DNA of 64,000 nt from Mytilus galloprovincialis. Its lineage: Eukaryota; Mollusca; Bivalvia; Mytilida; Mytilidae. Both the position numbers and the translations under genes were made by a program. The first letter of the stretch is position 1, and each line of letters opens with the position of its first letter. The notes below the pieces were generated by a model. That model searched no databases. It had not been told where the DNA came from and saw only the letters and a program-made list of their open reading frames with translations. The DNA lies in assembly GCF_965363235.1 (NCBI RefSeq), contig NC_134841.1, positions 61,463,078-61,527,077 of the forward strand. The letters are read 5' to 3'. Shown one piece after another: positions 10,401-21,539 of this stretch.

Positions 10401-13400
10401 ATTGTAATATTTGTTGCTTACTATATTTATTGTAATATTTATTGTACTGGATACCTATAAGCTGTATTGCTTTTGGAATAAAGAATATATATATATGTCA
10501 GAGATCAGTAAGGAGTTTTTGAATTTTATCTAAAACATTTCGTAAGTGCTATATACCGTGGATTTGATGCAAAACTTGGAAAACAATTCGAAATAGGCTG
10601 ATAAAAAAGATATTTGATAAGAAGACTTTAATGTGTCACTGTGTGAAATATTTTCGTGTGTGTATAAATAGATCATTGTAATTAAAATTAAATCTTTTTA
10701 ATTGCTCCCGTTCTGATTTGTCTTCATATGTCTTGACATATCAGAACAAGAGCATTTTGAAGGATTAAACTTAATTTCATTGTACAGGGAAATCAATCAT
10801 ACCGGTATCTATTTTTCTGTCAATTTCAGGCAACATGTTTGTGACTCACAAATACATGTCTAGATTTATATCTTCCTATTCCTTTATCAATATAAAATTA
10901 AAATAATTTTTGTGGTAATTTTTTAACAATTTTACATATGTATAGTGGTAATTACAATAATAAATAAATTTTTATTGCAAAATTACACCCATAAGGATCA
11001 AGCAATACAAACATACATTTTAATACAATGTAACACAACACAATACAAAAAAACATATTTTAAGAGTTCAATTATAAATTTGTGTAAAAAACACAATCAT
11101 AACTTGTCTGCCCCCTCAGTTCTAAAGACTGCTTTATGACAAACAAGTTCAGGGATGTGTTTTATAATGTGTTTTAGTTTATTAAATTTATGCATCAAGG
11201 TGTGGAAATAATGGTACATTGTCTTTTAGATAAGCAAACAAATTAGAACACAATGATGATATGCTAATGTCACAATACAAAAAGAAATGAAATTCGTCAT
11301 CTTGGACTCCACATTTTTTACATAATATCTTTGTGCTCTTGGAATGTTTCTGTACCTTCCCATTTCAATGCCAAGGGAATGATCAATAAGTCTATGTATA
11401 ATTATTCACACCCCTTAATTAAAAGTACTTACTTGTACAAGTTCCATCCATATTTCACAATTTCTGTTGCTGTGGTTGATTAATTCAGCGTTTATCTGAA
11501 TTGCTTCCCCTGGTACATAACCAGAAACGGGGATGTTGTGTTTGCCAGAAATTGGACCAGAGGCACAACACAAACAACACAGCGTTTTGGAATCTTGACC
11601 TTCTTGTCCTTGCTGATGGAATAAACATAAATTGATATACTTTATACTTTTGAAACATGACTATTACTCAGTTACAATTACATGCTTCGAGGGACCCCTT
11701 TAACCAGAATTTAATATGCGTTTCCGTAATAATAATCTTTTAATATTGCAAAATAACACCCATGAAGGTCAAGCAATACAATCAAACAATAATTTTATAC
11801 TATACAATGCAATACAATGAAATACAATGTAATACAATGAAATACAAAATAATACAATACAATATATAGAATAATAGAACATTAGAGTTCAATTATAAAT
11901 GTATATTAAAAACACCATCATAACCTTGCCTGACACGGGTCTGACTCCCTCAGTTCTAAAGACTGTTTTATGAAGACTCCAATATGACAAACAAGTTCAG
12001 GGATGGGGTTTAGAATGTGTTTAAGTTTATTGAATGCATCAAGATGTTGAAATAATGGTACATAGTCTTTTAGATTAAGCAAAAAAGATTAGAACGCAAA
12101 GATAAGTTAATGTCACAATACAAAAAGAAATGAAATTCATCATCTAGGACTTCACATTTTTTACATAATCTTTGTGCTCTTGGAATGTTTCTGTACCTTC
12201 TTAATTCAATGCCTAGGGAATGATCACTTAGTCTAAATTTTGAGAGTAACTGCCTATGTACAACATACAAAATAGAATTTGGTTTTTGTTCAGATTGCGC
12301 TTCGTGTATATATTTTGGATAATGAATCAAATTTTGAACAAACCTATTAAAATTGCTGTTTACCAATATATTTAGTATATTTAGTCATATGTTCGGAAAT
12401 ATGACAAAATATTATATAAGACCTAAAGTACACATATTAATCTGTTAATATGCTGGGAATTTTAGAATAGATGAAGTAATGTCCTAGTTGTGAATAAATG
12501 CAGATAAAATCAACCTTCGGCTGCATCCATGTGTATTTCCCCAGTCGTCTTCATTCGGGACATTACACTTGACATTTTTTATTGAATCATGAGCAAAACG
12601 TATTCTACAACTTTACCCCGTTACACTTTTGCAATTTAATTGTCATTTTTGGGATCTTCCATCTCTATTTTACAACGTTACACTTTCGACAGTTAAATAT
12701 TGAATTTTTGAAATTGTGAAATTTTAATTATCTCGTGTGAATACAAATTCTTTGTCAACGAGGATATATTATTAAGATAAAGAGGCTATAGAATGTGTTA
12801 ATAGATATAAATATTTAGAGATACAAGTCTTTACTTCTAGTGGTCTTTTTCAAAAAAATCCTTAAAGGCAAATTATCATTTGATAAAGTAAACACTTTTT
12901 GTCCTAGTTTTAAAGAACTACATAAGGATAAAAAATGTTTCTGGCTGTTCACAAATGAGCATTTACCAACTCGCATGTGCCTATGAAATTACAATATTAA
13001 AGGTTAAGAAATAAGATTCAGATGTAAACAAAATATATAAAATATTTTTATTATTATGATATTTGATATAATATATACTTTTTTTTATTATATAGTTATA
13101 ATATGTAAGACACCTGTTGTGTTAGGCTCTGATCCTGTCCATTACGTTATAGTATGGTATTAGATTATTGTTTAGTTGTTTTTTTTTCAAATCGTATTAA
13201 GAATTGAATGCTCTTTTTTGTAAATTTATTGGGGTGTAAAAGCGTTGACCGAAGTTCATTTTGTATGAAGCGCGGAAGTGCTTCATACTTAAAATGTGCG
13301 CACGGTCAACGCTTTTACAACCCTGTAAAGTTACCAAAAAAAAGCATTCAATACTTATAATTACATTTTTACCTATAGGATCATGAAAACACGCCTTTTA

Positions 13401-16400
13401 TCAAGTTTTTATTTTATTTACCTGTGCACTTTCATTGTGGGACCTCGTGTCATCATGAATGAGAAGTTTTATTGAGTGATACAACTGCTTAAGGAATAAC
13501 ACATGATGTGCAGTTAGCCAATCAGAATAACGTATTGTAATGAAACATACATCTAATGTAATTATTTGTGCATAATATTGTAAAATGATACCCTTTATTG
13601 CTTCTTGATAAGATTAATAAAATTCTTCTTATTCTTATATGTTTGAATATACATTTTCAATAGAAATCTTTTCATGTGAAGCAAATTCAACATGTCCTAT
13701 TTCAATTTCCTGACATTGGATCAATCAATAACAAAACTTTGAATTTATGAAAATCTAAGGCTTTTCTACCTCAGGAATAGATTAGCCTTAGCCGTATTTG
13801 GCAAAACTTTTAGGAATTTTTGGTCCTCAATGCTCTTCAACTTCGTACTTTATTTGGCCTTTCAAACATTTTTTGATTCGAGCGTCACAGAAGAGTCTTT
13901 TGTAGACGAAACGTGCGTCTGGCGTTAATATAAAATTTTAGTCCTGGTATCTATGATGAGTTTATTTACACCATTATTACTTAATATAAATGATGATACG
14001 TACTTTTGCTTCCGGTATTGGGTTCAGGTCTAGCAGGTTCAACACTGAAAAATATCTGACATCCTCCACGTCAAAAGCCCACGGCTTATCCATAGTGCCC
14101 TTAACATAATACCGGACTCTTCCAATTCCACCTTCAAACGATGAGGGACTACTTGGTGGTATTTGGAATTGAAATGGATATCTATATTCTCCTGGTTTTA
14201 ACATCATTTTCTCTTCGCCATGAGCTGAAGAAATAAAAAAAACAAAATACAATTCGAAGCTCAAACAAATGTAAATGTTTTGCCTGTGTCATTTGAATAT
14301 TCATGAGAATTTCCGGCGACCCATGATATGAGTCGTTCAAAGCATTGACATCCAAATAAAACTACAAACAGAGATCCTCCATTCAATTCTTAAAATAATC
14401 GGAAATGAAATGGATATCATAGTTCTGAAGTACAGCACCTACAGAATGTTGTAGGGAAGTTTTATTTTGATAAAAGAACACGGATCTTTCCATGAAAAAG
14501 ACATGAAACCACGCAGACACGACAAGTATTATTCGTTAAAGTGTCCCGATGTTGTATGGTTGTTTATAATTGGAACTAAGTACTAGTCTCAAGTAATTTA
14601 CTAACTCAAATAGTTACAGCATCCCCTTACGATCATTTAGTAATTGAAGTAAGTGAAATATAACGACAAATAGGCGGATCCAGAGGGGGGGCTGGGGGGC
14701 TGCGGCCCCCCTTTCGTGAAAAAAATTTGTTGATTATATAGGGAATCACTGAAGCGTGACTGAAGCGTCCCCCTTTAGGTCAGTCATTTGGCCCTTGGCC
14801 TCCTTACAAAAAGTTCTGGATCCACCACTGCGACAGGATTATTCGGGTTAGCAATTGACAAACAAACTGGCATAACTTATTAACTACTGCTATTTCAACT
14901 AAAATCTCAGTTTTTAAATGAAAATTGAAATCTACGTCTTAGTTAATATTATTTTAACTTGTTCGGTTCGATCCTCTATGTAAATGTTTTTTTCATGCCA
15001 CGGTGTACAGTAAGTGAACTTTTAATCATATACATTTTATACTAAAAAAAACATTACGTGGTGATAAACATGGAACAACTACTTTGAAGTATTCTTCTCT
15101 TGAAGAGTAATGAACTGTCCTCCTGTGTTTCCCACTACCATGACTCTCCGACCAGTGGACATGCGCAAAGCCACCAAACTCCAGGCGTATCTCTGAAAAA
15201 AAACCAACATTTATGGGAATGTTTGTTGTGAAAACTATTGCAGAAAATACTATTGGTTTTTACTAAGAACTTATGCAGTAATCGTTTTTATCATAGGGTC
15301 ACACGGATTGATAAATAGGCCTCATTTTTATAGTTCGTTCTTATGTTGTAATGTATTACTACTGTCCCAGGTAAGGGGAGGGCTGGGCTCCCACTAACAT
15401 GTTTAACCCCGCCACATTATGTATGTATGTGCCTGTCCCAAGTCAGGAGCCTGTAATTCAGTGGTTGTCGTTTAATTGTTTGTTTATGTGTTATATATTT
15501 GTTTTTCGTTCATTTTTTTATATAAATAAGGCCGTTAGTTTTCTCGTTTGAATTGTTTTACATTGTCATTTCGGGGCCTTTTATAGCGGACTATGCGGTA
15601 TGGGCTTTGTTCATTGTTGAAGGCCGTACGGAGACCTACAGTTGTTAATTTCTGTGTCATTTTGGTCTCTTGTCGGAGTGGCAATCATTCCACATTTTCT
15701 TTTTTTTAAATTTGAGGAATATGTAAAAAAAGAGGGACGAAAGATACCAAAGGGACAGTCAAACTCATAAATCTAAAACAAACTGACAACGCCATGGCTA
15801 AAAATGAAAAAGACAAACAGAAAAACAATAGTACACATGACACAACATAGAAAACTAAAGAATAAACAACACGAACCCCACCAAAAACTAGGGGTGATCT
15901 CAGGTGCTCCGGAAGGGTAAGCAGATCCTGCTCCACATGTGGCACCCGTCTTGTTGCTTATGTGATTACAAATCCGGTAAATAGTCTAATTCGGTAGGTC
16001 ACATTCATGAAAGGGAAGGGGATTGTAGTTACGACGTAAGGAACATATCCGATATCATTTGTGAAACGGTTATTCCATAACGGTCAACCAACTCGTGATG
16101 GCGTCCGTAAAATTTACGAAGGGATGATTTCAACTTCACCATTTGGAACTCTTGGTTTAATAGCTTCCTTGTGAGCAGTAACCCTCTATCAAGAAAATCA
16201 TGATAGGAAATGCAAGCACGGGAATATCGTATCAATTGGGAGATATATACCCCGTATGCAGGTGCTGCTGGAATGTTGCCACTTAGAAATGGAAAGTTCA
16301 CAATTGGAAAGCTGAAATCATCTCTTTTGTCGTAAAGTTTTGTTTTCAACCGACCCTCATTGTCAATTTCTAGATGTAAGTCAAGATATGAAGCCGACTT

Positions 16401-17476
16401 AACTGTATCTGTAGTATCCTTTATCTCCAATTCAATGGGATAGATGCGTTCCACATAGTCACCAAATTTTGAATTGTTTAGTGAAAGAACGTCATCTATA
16501 TAGCGGAAAGTAGAGTTAAAGGATATTGCTAACTTCTTATCTTTCTTCCTAAGAAGTTCCTGCATGAAGTCAGCCTCATAATAATAAAGAAACAAGTCGG
16601 CAAGTAGAGGGCACAATTTGTTCCCATTGGGATGCCGACAGTCTGTTGAAAAACACGTCCTCCGAACGTTACAAATATGTTGTCAATCAAGAAATCAAGC
16701 ATCTTAATTGATAATATCGGTTTCAGAGAATTTTTTGTTTGAATCAGAGTGATTCTTTACAAAGTATGATTTATCCCTCCCTAAGACAAGATACTTGTAT
16801 CTACGTTGGCCATTCTTTTTTATGAAGTAATACCAACTCTTTCAATTTGTCTTTTAGTTTGGAATGTGGAATACTTGTGTAAAGAGTAGAAAAGTCAAAT
16901 GTTTTAATACTGTTACAAGATGAAAGAGAGTTAGATTGTATGTACTCTAAAAGATCTTTGGAATTTTTAAGTATCCACATCTGATTCACGCCACCTCTAG
17001 AATAGGCAGTTTCACAATAACTTTGAAGCCCGTCTTTGATTGCTGATAAAATAGATGTTAATAATTTAGAAAGAGGTTTTGTGGAGCACTTGGAAGACCC
17101 AGCAATATACCGTTGTTTGTAAGGACACTTATGTAGTTTATGTATCCAATACAGTGATGGAAGATCCAGTTCTTCATCTTTGGTTGAAATACCAAAGGAA
17201 CAAAGAACACACCTATGATTATCCAGGATTTCCTCTTTGGTAAGTGTCGTGAGGGTATATGTTGAGTTTCCAAGTGAATATGTTGAGTTTCCAAGTGTAA
17301 GCTTTCAAACAGTACATATCGTGTATCTGCATGTTTTGATATGTTAACTTCAACTTACCTCTTATTTTCACTTCATCTTTTACTTGAACCAGTACTTCGC
17401 CTTGAACAGGCTGTCCAGGATAAAATATTCCACTTGTATTTGCAAAACTAATCGTGAACGCTCTAACTTTACCCAT
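7254..17476 (-). CDS. Alpha-arrestin (arrestin domain-containing protein, ARRDC-like), complete 7-exon gene
   Basis: Cytoplasmic adaptor family: alpha-arrestins link membrane receptors and transporters to ubiquitin ligases and endocytic sorting. CDS on the minus strand: 17476-17359, 15192-15070, 14224-14004, 11612-11433, 9645-9463, 8413-8245, 7426-7254 (1167 nt, 388 residues, typical ARRDC length). All introns are GT-AG and every phase closes. The Arrestin_N domain (about residues 5-150) contains YPGQPVQGEVLVQV, RLEFGGFAHVHW and SFEGGIGRVRYYVKG. Arrestin_C (about 165-300) opens with the family hallmark LCCLCCASGPIS, then SGYVPGEAIQI and PILIGGIPL. The ATG has a good context (A at -3, G at +4). 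The tail (about 310-388) is Asn/Gln/Pro/Tyr-rich and has no PPxY motif, which NEDD4-binding family members usually carry. Intron 1 holds a Penelope-like element; introns 3 and 4 hold LINE ends. Subfamily assignment is not possible by eye. Confidence 0.93.
8245..8413 (-). CDS. Alpha-arrestin exon 6
   Basis: Acceptor CTTTTTAG|TTGG, donor C|GTAAGTATA. It encodes INLRVNIPILIGGIPL, the last strand of the arrestin C domain, and the first part of the tail. Confidence 0.93.
8559..8579 (+). repeat. Poly-G tract
   Basis: A run of about 18 G in intron 5 of the arrestin gene. Length is unreliable in assemblies, and the run could form a G-quadruplex. Confidence 0.6.
9463..9645 (-). CDS. Alpha-arrestin exon 5
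   Basis: Acceptor TTTAG|TCTATC, donor GTT|GTACGT; 61 codons, phase 0 to 0. It encodes WRGEQITVPPLPSTGL and CNIIDIMYLWV, matching the family pattern of W.G..L.IPP...S...C..I...Y. Confidence 0.92.
9890..10490 (+). mobile_element. LINE 3'-end fragment (zinc-knuckle type) in arrestin intron 4
   Basis: Plus-strand readings include INRNDRICNVCNCDSVEDEY and then HFILEC, a C-x2-C...H...C tail like that at 1149-1418 but from a different subfamily. The reading frame is broken. The fragment ends with ATTGCTTTTGGAATAAAG and an (AT)n tail at about 10484-10496, typical of a LINE 3' end. It is antisense to the host gene. Confidence 0.55.
10945..11405 (-). mobile_element. LINE 3'-end fragment in arrestin intron 4
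   Basis: In minus orientation it encodes a degenerate DHSLGIEMGRYRNIPRAQR and a zinc-knuckle remnant. The 3' UTR (about 10960-11060 on the plus strand) has TTTTTATTGCAAAATTACAC, CATAAGGATCAAGCAATACA and ACAATACAA repeats. It is closely related to the copy at 11737-12370. Strongly 5'-truncated. Confidence 0.6.
11433..11612 (-). CDS. Alpha-arrestin exon 4
   Basis: Acceptor CCATCAG|CAAGG, donor CAA|GTAAGTACT; exactly 60 codons, phase 0 to 0. It carries LCCLCCASGPIS and GYVPGEAIQINAELINHS, the signature start of the alpha-arrestin C domain. Confidence 0.93.
11737..12370 (-). mobile_element. LINE 3'-end fragment in arrestin intron 3
   Basis: The minus strand encodes about 98 codons with LLSKFRLSDHSLGIELRRYR and AQRLCKKCEVLDDEFHFFLY, a zf-RVT-type tail, followed by a 3' UTR with AATACAATGAAATACAATG-type repeats. 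It is the sister of 10945-11405; the two bracket arrestin exon 4. Strongly 5'-truncated. Confidence 0.65.
13194..13357. mobile_element. Small foldback (hairpin) element in arrestin intron 3
   Basis: Near-perfect palindrome. The left arm ATTGAATGC..TTTTTTGTAA...GTGTAAAAGCGTTGACCG is mirrored by the right arm CGGTCAACGCTTTTACAACC...GTTAC..AAAAAAAGCATTCAAT. The centre folds as GAAGC-GCGGAAGT-GCTTC. Arms are about 80 bp. No coding capacity. Confidence 0.75.
13757..13965 (-). repeat. Interspersed repeat family B copy
   Basis: Reverse-orientation copy of the family marked by GCCAGACGCGCGTTTCGTCT, AAAAGACTC.TC.GTGACGCTCGAATC and CATTGAGGACCAAAAATTCC. Other copies lie at 26757, 33014, 33378, 41458, 43140 and 52263. 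Confidence 0.8.
14004..14224 (-). CDS. Alpha-arrestin exon 3
   Basis: Acceptor TTATTTCTTCAG|CT, donor AAA|GTACGTAT. It encodes the end of the N domain (KPGEYRYPFQFQIPP, SFEGGIGRVRYYVKG, KPWAFDVE), strongly conserved in ARRDC proteins. Confidence 0.93.
14673..14826. mobile_element. MITE family F, copy 1
   Basis: Terminal inverted repeats GGCGGATCCAGA and TCTGGATCCACC surround a body with TTGATTATATAGGGAATCAC. The same order of motifs recurs at 25763-25917. No target duplication is obvious. It lies in arrestin intron 2. Confidence 0.65.
15070..15192 (-). CDS. Alpha-arrestin exon 2
   Basis: Acceptor TTTTTTTCAG|AG. It encodes EIRLEFGGFAHVHWSESHGS and later YFKVVVP, the next strands of the arrestin N domain. 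The donor chosen is CCAT|GTTTAT, which is weak but is the only one giving the phase 1 needed by exon 3. Confidence 0.85.
15361..15705 (+). repeat. Interspersed repeat family A, long copy
   Basis: Runs from ACTGTCCCAGGTAAGGGGAG through AACCCCGCCACATT, TAATTCAGTGGTTGTCGTTT, GGCCGTTAGTTTTCTCGTTT and GACTATGCGGTATGGGCTTT to GCAATCATTCCACATTTTC and a T-run. The same order is seen at 20871-21223. It abuts the 3' end of the Penelope-like element. Class unknown; the terminal homopolymer suggests retroposition. Confidence 0.8.
15706..17230 (-). mobile_element. Penelope-like retroelement, broken, in arrestin intron 1
   Basis: The minus strand encodes reverse-transcriptase blocks in order: SLYWIHKLHKCPYKQRYIAG and KPLSKLLTS (about 17100-17220), then TFDFSTLYTSIPHSKLK (16801-16989), then STFRYIDDVLSLNNSKFGDY with the YIDD catalytic box, SYLDLHLEI and NFPFLSGNIPAAPAYGVYIS (16029-16616), then a 3' region to about 15720. 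The D.STLYTSIP block and lone YIDD box fit Penelope-like enzymes. No GIY-YIG endonuclease is recognised. It is 5'-truncated and carries a few interruptions, so is inactive. It has the same orientation as the host gene. Confidence 0.75.
17359..17476 (-). CDS. Alpha-arrestin exon 1 (start)
   Basis: Residues 1-39 plus one base, starting MGKVRAFTISF and containing the arrestin motif YPGQPVQGEV. The donor is G|GTAAGTTG (phase 1). The frame that runs on past this donor is intron. Confidence 0.93.
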
Positions 17477-18884
17477 GTTTCATGACATACAACTGAGAAT
17501 TGCGAAATAGTCTATTTTTAATTATAAACTCCATACATTTCGCAAATGGCTTTGAATGGTATTTAAATCCATTATTTTGGCAACTGATTAAATGGTAAAT
17601 ATAAGTGTGTACATATAAAAACTTGTAAGCACACGCATGTACATATTTAAACCTTAGTTTGACGAACCATTAAACATCGATTTATAAATATACTTATCCA
17701 ATTTGCATTGTTACTTTTGTTATTTAAGTCCCAGCAGGTTCCTGTTATTTTGTAAATATGTACTATCAACTTGTATGAATAATAAAATATAAAATATACG
17801 CCTTTCCGATGAACTTTTATTAAAGATGAAAGGTATAAGTCAATGAAACAGCTTTCCCATGTCACCAGAAACTGAGAGACAATAGAGGTCAAAGTAAAGG
17901 TACAATGTAACTTGATATAGGAACATTTAAAACAAATAATAAATGGGAGTAATACGTCTTCCATAAGGTTCTAACTTTTTTGCCATCGAATTTTGTGGTA
18001 CGTACAGACTTAAATTTGTATTTCCCCTTTAGGCCATAGTTCATAATCCTTGAGGAAGATGTTCGAAAGCCTGCATTTTTTTTATTAGAAAATTTCTACG
18101 CTTTCCCACCAAACAATCTCAATGATTGTTTCTGGAAGAAGAAAAAACTTATTTGTAAAGTTCCATCATTTCAATGTCTGAATATCGTGAATTGCAGTAT
18201 ACCGTACAATTAAAGGACAAAGTGACAATAAATCGGCTTTTATTTAATTGTATTTATAGACATAATACCACAGTTTACGTCACTGGTCTTTTTCCCTCTG
18301 CTCCTAGTTTTAATGATCATACAGAAGTGCATGCTTTTTCGCTCTATCTCATAATTTATTTATCAGCATTGCGGAAATCAATTATTAACTAATAAGCTGA
18401 GTAGATTAACATGAATGGAGATACCCCGTAGTAAATACATTCATTCTGTCATATTTCATAATTTCAGGGATCGTAAATTTCTTAAGATTGTTTATTCTCT
18501 AATCGAGTCACGGATCATCGATAGTCGATTGAACTAGAACACTAAGTCTTACTTGTTTTTTTTTAATGTTAAGCGGGGACAGTGTGCTACAGTTTTCATT
18601 TCATTATGACATTTATTGATTATTTGGAATAGTGAAAATGCTATATATGTGTATACTTAAATCTACCTGAACAGGTGAGTAAAACTTAGTATTTGCAATT
18701 GTTTACATTATAACTTTACATATCTAATAAGACTTGATGGATTTTGGTTTCATGTCCCCGTACATGTTTACAATTCCTTTATAAAGTTAATGTGTTTTTT
18801 TTTATTTACCGTTTTTTATGGAAAATTTCACAACGAGTTTAAAATTTGTTCTTTGTCGGCATTATGCAGCTGAAGAGATAATTT
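17477..18884. other. 5' flank of the alpha-arrestin gene
   Basis: AT-rich sequence upstream of the arrestin start. The 5' UTR and promoter must lie here, or farther away if there is a noncoding first exon, but no convincing TATA box, CpG-rich patch or initiator was identified. Open frames here have no domain. Confidence 0.4.
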
Positions 18885-19425
18885 TTCCAAAAGAGAGGCG
18901 AACGATACCAGAGGACATTCAAACTCTAGAGTCGCAAATAAACTGACAACGCTATGGTGACAAAAGGGACAAACAGACAAACAACTAAAGTACACAAAAC
19001 ACATCACGGAAAACTAAAGACTAAGCAACACGAACCTCATCACAAACTGTGGTGATCTAAGGTACTAGGGAAGTGCAGATCCGCTCCACATGTGGCACCC
19101 GTCGTACAAACCCGGTAATAAATCAAATTCAGTGGGTCAAATTCGGGGAAAGGGGACAGGATTGTATTTTCGACATAAAGGACAATCATATCCTTTATCC
19201 TATGTGAAACGGATAATCTATAACAGTCAAACAAATCGTGATGGCGTCCGTAAAACTTGCGAAGTGGTGATTTCAACTTCACCAATTGGACCTCTTGGTT
19301 TACTAGCCTTGTGAGCAGCAACTCTCTTTAAAGGAAATCATGATAGGGTATACAATCATTGGAATATCGTATCAATTGGGATATACATTAGTTCTCCGTA
19401 TGCAAGCGCTGCTGGAATGAAAATT
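18885..19425 (-). mobile_element. Penelope-like retroelement, 3' fragment
   Basis: The minus strand encodes QLVKLKSPLRKFYGRHHDLF and a diverged downstream part, aligned with the end of the copy at 15706-17230 (QMVKLKSSLRKFYGRHHELV). The 3' UTR also matches (ACAAACAGACAAACAACTAAAG, CTCCACATGTGGCACCCGTC). It breaks off after GCTGCTGGAATG, so only the last ~120 codons plus UTR remain. Confidence 0.75.
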
Positions 19426-20052
19426 TTAATTAAATAATTAAGTTACTGTGACAGTTTATAATTTATAAGAAAAAGATAATATAGCAGAAACATATGTAAT
19501 ATATATGTAATATACGTAGGTGTATATAGAATTATTGTCTTTTGAATAAAAGGTATAACTTTGCTATTATTGGTAATGTTAAGTTTAAAATTTGAACTCT
19601 GAAACAAAACAGAGTACTCTGGAAAGAGGAAAATGAACCTATGTTCCAGAAAGAAGGCTGGCTATACCCGAGTTTAACAGTCCTACTATAATGTATTACA
19701 TGTTTTCTAATTCACATTTACCGATTAATCCATTAAAATTTCCAGTGAGGTAACGAACCGGTTCGCCGATTTAAATAGTCGATAACCTACATTTGAAAAA
19801 AGATATTTGTACTGGACTCTTAAATTTATTGAAACCGTTTTTAGTGAAGTGTTGATCTATTATCTGTAACGTTTTGGATATTTATCGACGATTATATATA
19901 TAGCATAAAAGATTCTCAAGGTAAATATTGATTGATCTTTTTCAATTGTTTTCTTTTTTAATTTTTTAAACAATACAAAATTATCATTTAAATACGATAT
20001 TCATTAAATTTTGTTACTTTTCTGTAATTATATGATGTCTTTCTGTGGAGAT
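19426..20052. other. Intergenic stretch, nothing recognised
   Basis: AT-rich sequence with no domain-bearing frame, clear repeat family or RNA gene. Confidence 0.5.
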
Positions 20053-20440
20053 CATCTTCGCTATCCAAGGGTTACGATCCACGTCCCTCCTCTCTACCCT
20101 ACTTCGCTAGCCAAGGGTTACGATCCACTTTCCTCCTCTCCATCCTTGTTCGCTAGCCAAGGGTTACGATCCACTGCCCTCCTCTCCACCCTTCTTCGCT
20201 AGCCAAGGGTTACGATCCACTTCCCTCCTCTCCACCCTTCTTCGCTAGCCAAGGGTTACGATCAACTCCCCCCCCCCCCTCCTTCACCCTTCTTCGCTAG
20301 CCAAGGTTTACGATCAACTTCCCCCCTCTGCACCCTTCTTCGCTAGCCAAGGGTTACGATCCACTTCCCCCCTCTTCACCCTTCTTCGCTAGCAAAGGGT
20401 TACCGTACGATGCACCTCCCTCCTCTCCACAAGGGAAGTG
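20053..20440. repeat. Minisatellite of about 47-bp units derived from a MITE terminus
   Basis: About eight units of CTTCGCTAGCCAAGGGTTAC-GATCCACTTCCCTCCTCTCC-ACCCTT. The unit matches the first ~47 bp of the terminal inverted repeat of the element at 54148-54690 (CATCTTCGCT.GCCAAGGGTT, ACGATC.ACTCCCGCTCTCTT, CACCCTT). One unit contains a C-run at 20268-20279. The first unit even keeps the terminal CAT. Confidence 0.85.
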
Positions 20441-20870
20441 GATCTGTACAAAGACAAACACAATTAATAGTATTATAAATAAATAATAATAATAAATAAT
20501 TTGTTTATTAAAGTATTGACATGTTCGTCATTCAATATTAGTCGATACTGAGGATGCCACAATGACCACTGACGGTTAAAAGTCATTTATAATAGTTTTT
20601 GTTAATTCTAAGTGTTCGCTGTATTATACACGATCGCTACACGGTCACAATCCTGCTCGAATAAATCTTAAAGTTGTTATTGAAGAAATCTGAGTATCAA
20701 TTTGTGAAAGGAATAGAGGACATTTTATGTTTACCCAAAAGAAGGTAGGTCAATCAATATTCACCGATGACTTTTAAACTTTAAACTTCTGATTTTGAAT
20801 AGGATTTTGTCCAATAGCACATCAACAGCTTTATGGTATTTTCGTTTCCCGAATATACCAAGTTTACACC
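20441..20870. other. Intergenic stretch, nothing recognised
   Basis: AT-rich, with short AATAAT microsatellite patches near 20477-20500. No gene or named repeat is seen. Confidence 0.45.
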
Positions 20871-21223
20871 ACTGTCCCAGGTTAGGGGAGGGTTGGGATC
20901 CCGCTAACATGTTTAACCCCGCCACATTCTGTATGTCTGTGCTGTTCAAAGTCAGGAGCCTTTAATTCAGTGGTTGTCGTTTGTTTATGTGTTACATATT
21001 TGTATATCGTTCATTTTTTGTACATGAATTAGGCCGTTAGTTTTCTCGTTTGAATTGTTTTACATTGTGATTTTGGGCTCATTTATAGCTGACTATGAGG
21101 TATCGGCTTTGCTCATTGTTGAAGGCCGCACGGTGACCTTTAATTGTTAATTTCTGTGTCATTTTGGTCTCTTGTGGAGAGTTGTCTCATTGGCAATCAT
21201 ACCACATCTTCTTTTTTTATATT
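20871..21223 (+). repeat. Interspersed repeat family A, long copy
   Basis: CACTGTCCCAGGTTAGGGGA, AACCCCGCCACATTCTGTAT, GCCGTTAGTTTTCTCGTTTG, TTGAAGGCCGCACGGTGACC, AGTTGTCTCATTGGCAATC and CATACCACATCTTC followed by T. This is the clearest copy in the window. Confidence 0.85.
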
Positions 21224-21539
21224 CTAACGTATTTTCTGTCTCAGATGATTAAAATATCTGAATGTTTAAACGACCTGCAGATGCAGGTTTTCGTTCTGAT
21301 TGGTATATTTTTCAAAGTTTGTGTCTAGAAACACGCGACCTTATTTTCTAAATTTGATTTCTTGTGAAGCACCCATATTTTATCATTTTTCCATTTTTTC
21401 AAGAGTAAATAGGATCAGAAAGCTGTCAGGAAAAGTTTGAATGGTCTCGCGGGAACAATTATGTGTTTTATATCTGCAATCTCCAATATAAAACGGGAAT
21501 AAACATATCAAGCAGTGTAATGTCTAAGCCTTATAAAAA

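Noticed and set aside
16029-17230. Possibility that the reverse transcriptase belongs to an LTR retroelement
   Set aside because: No gag, protease, integrase or LTRs are visible; the STLYTSIP and YIDD blocks fit Penelope-like enzymes better.
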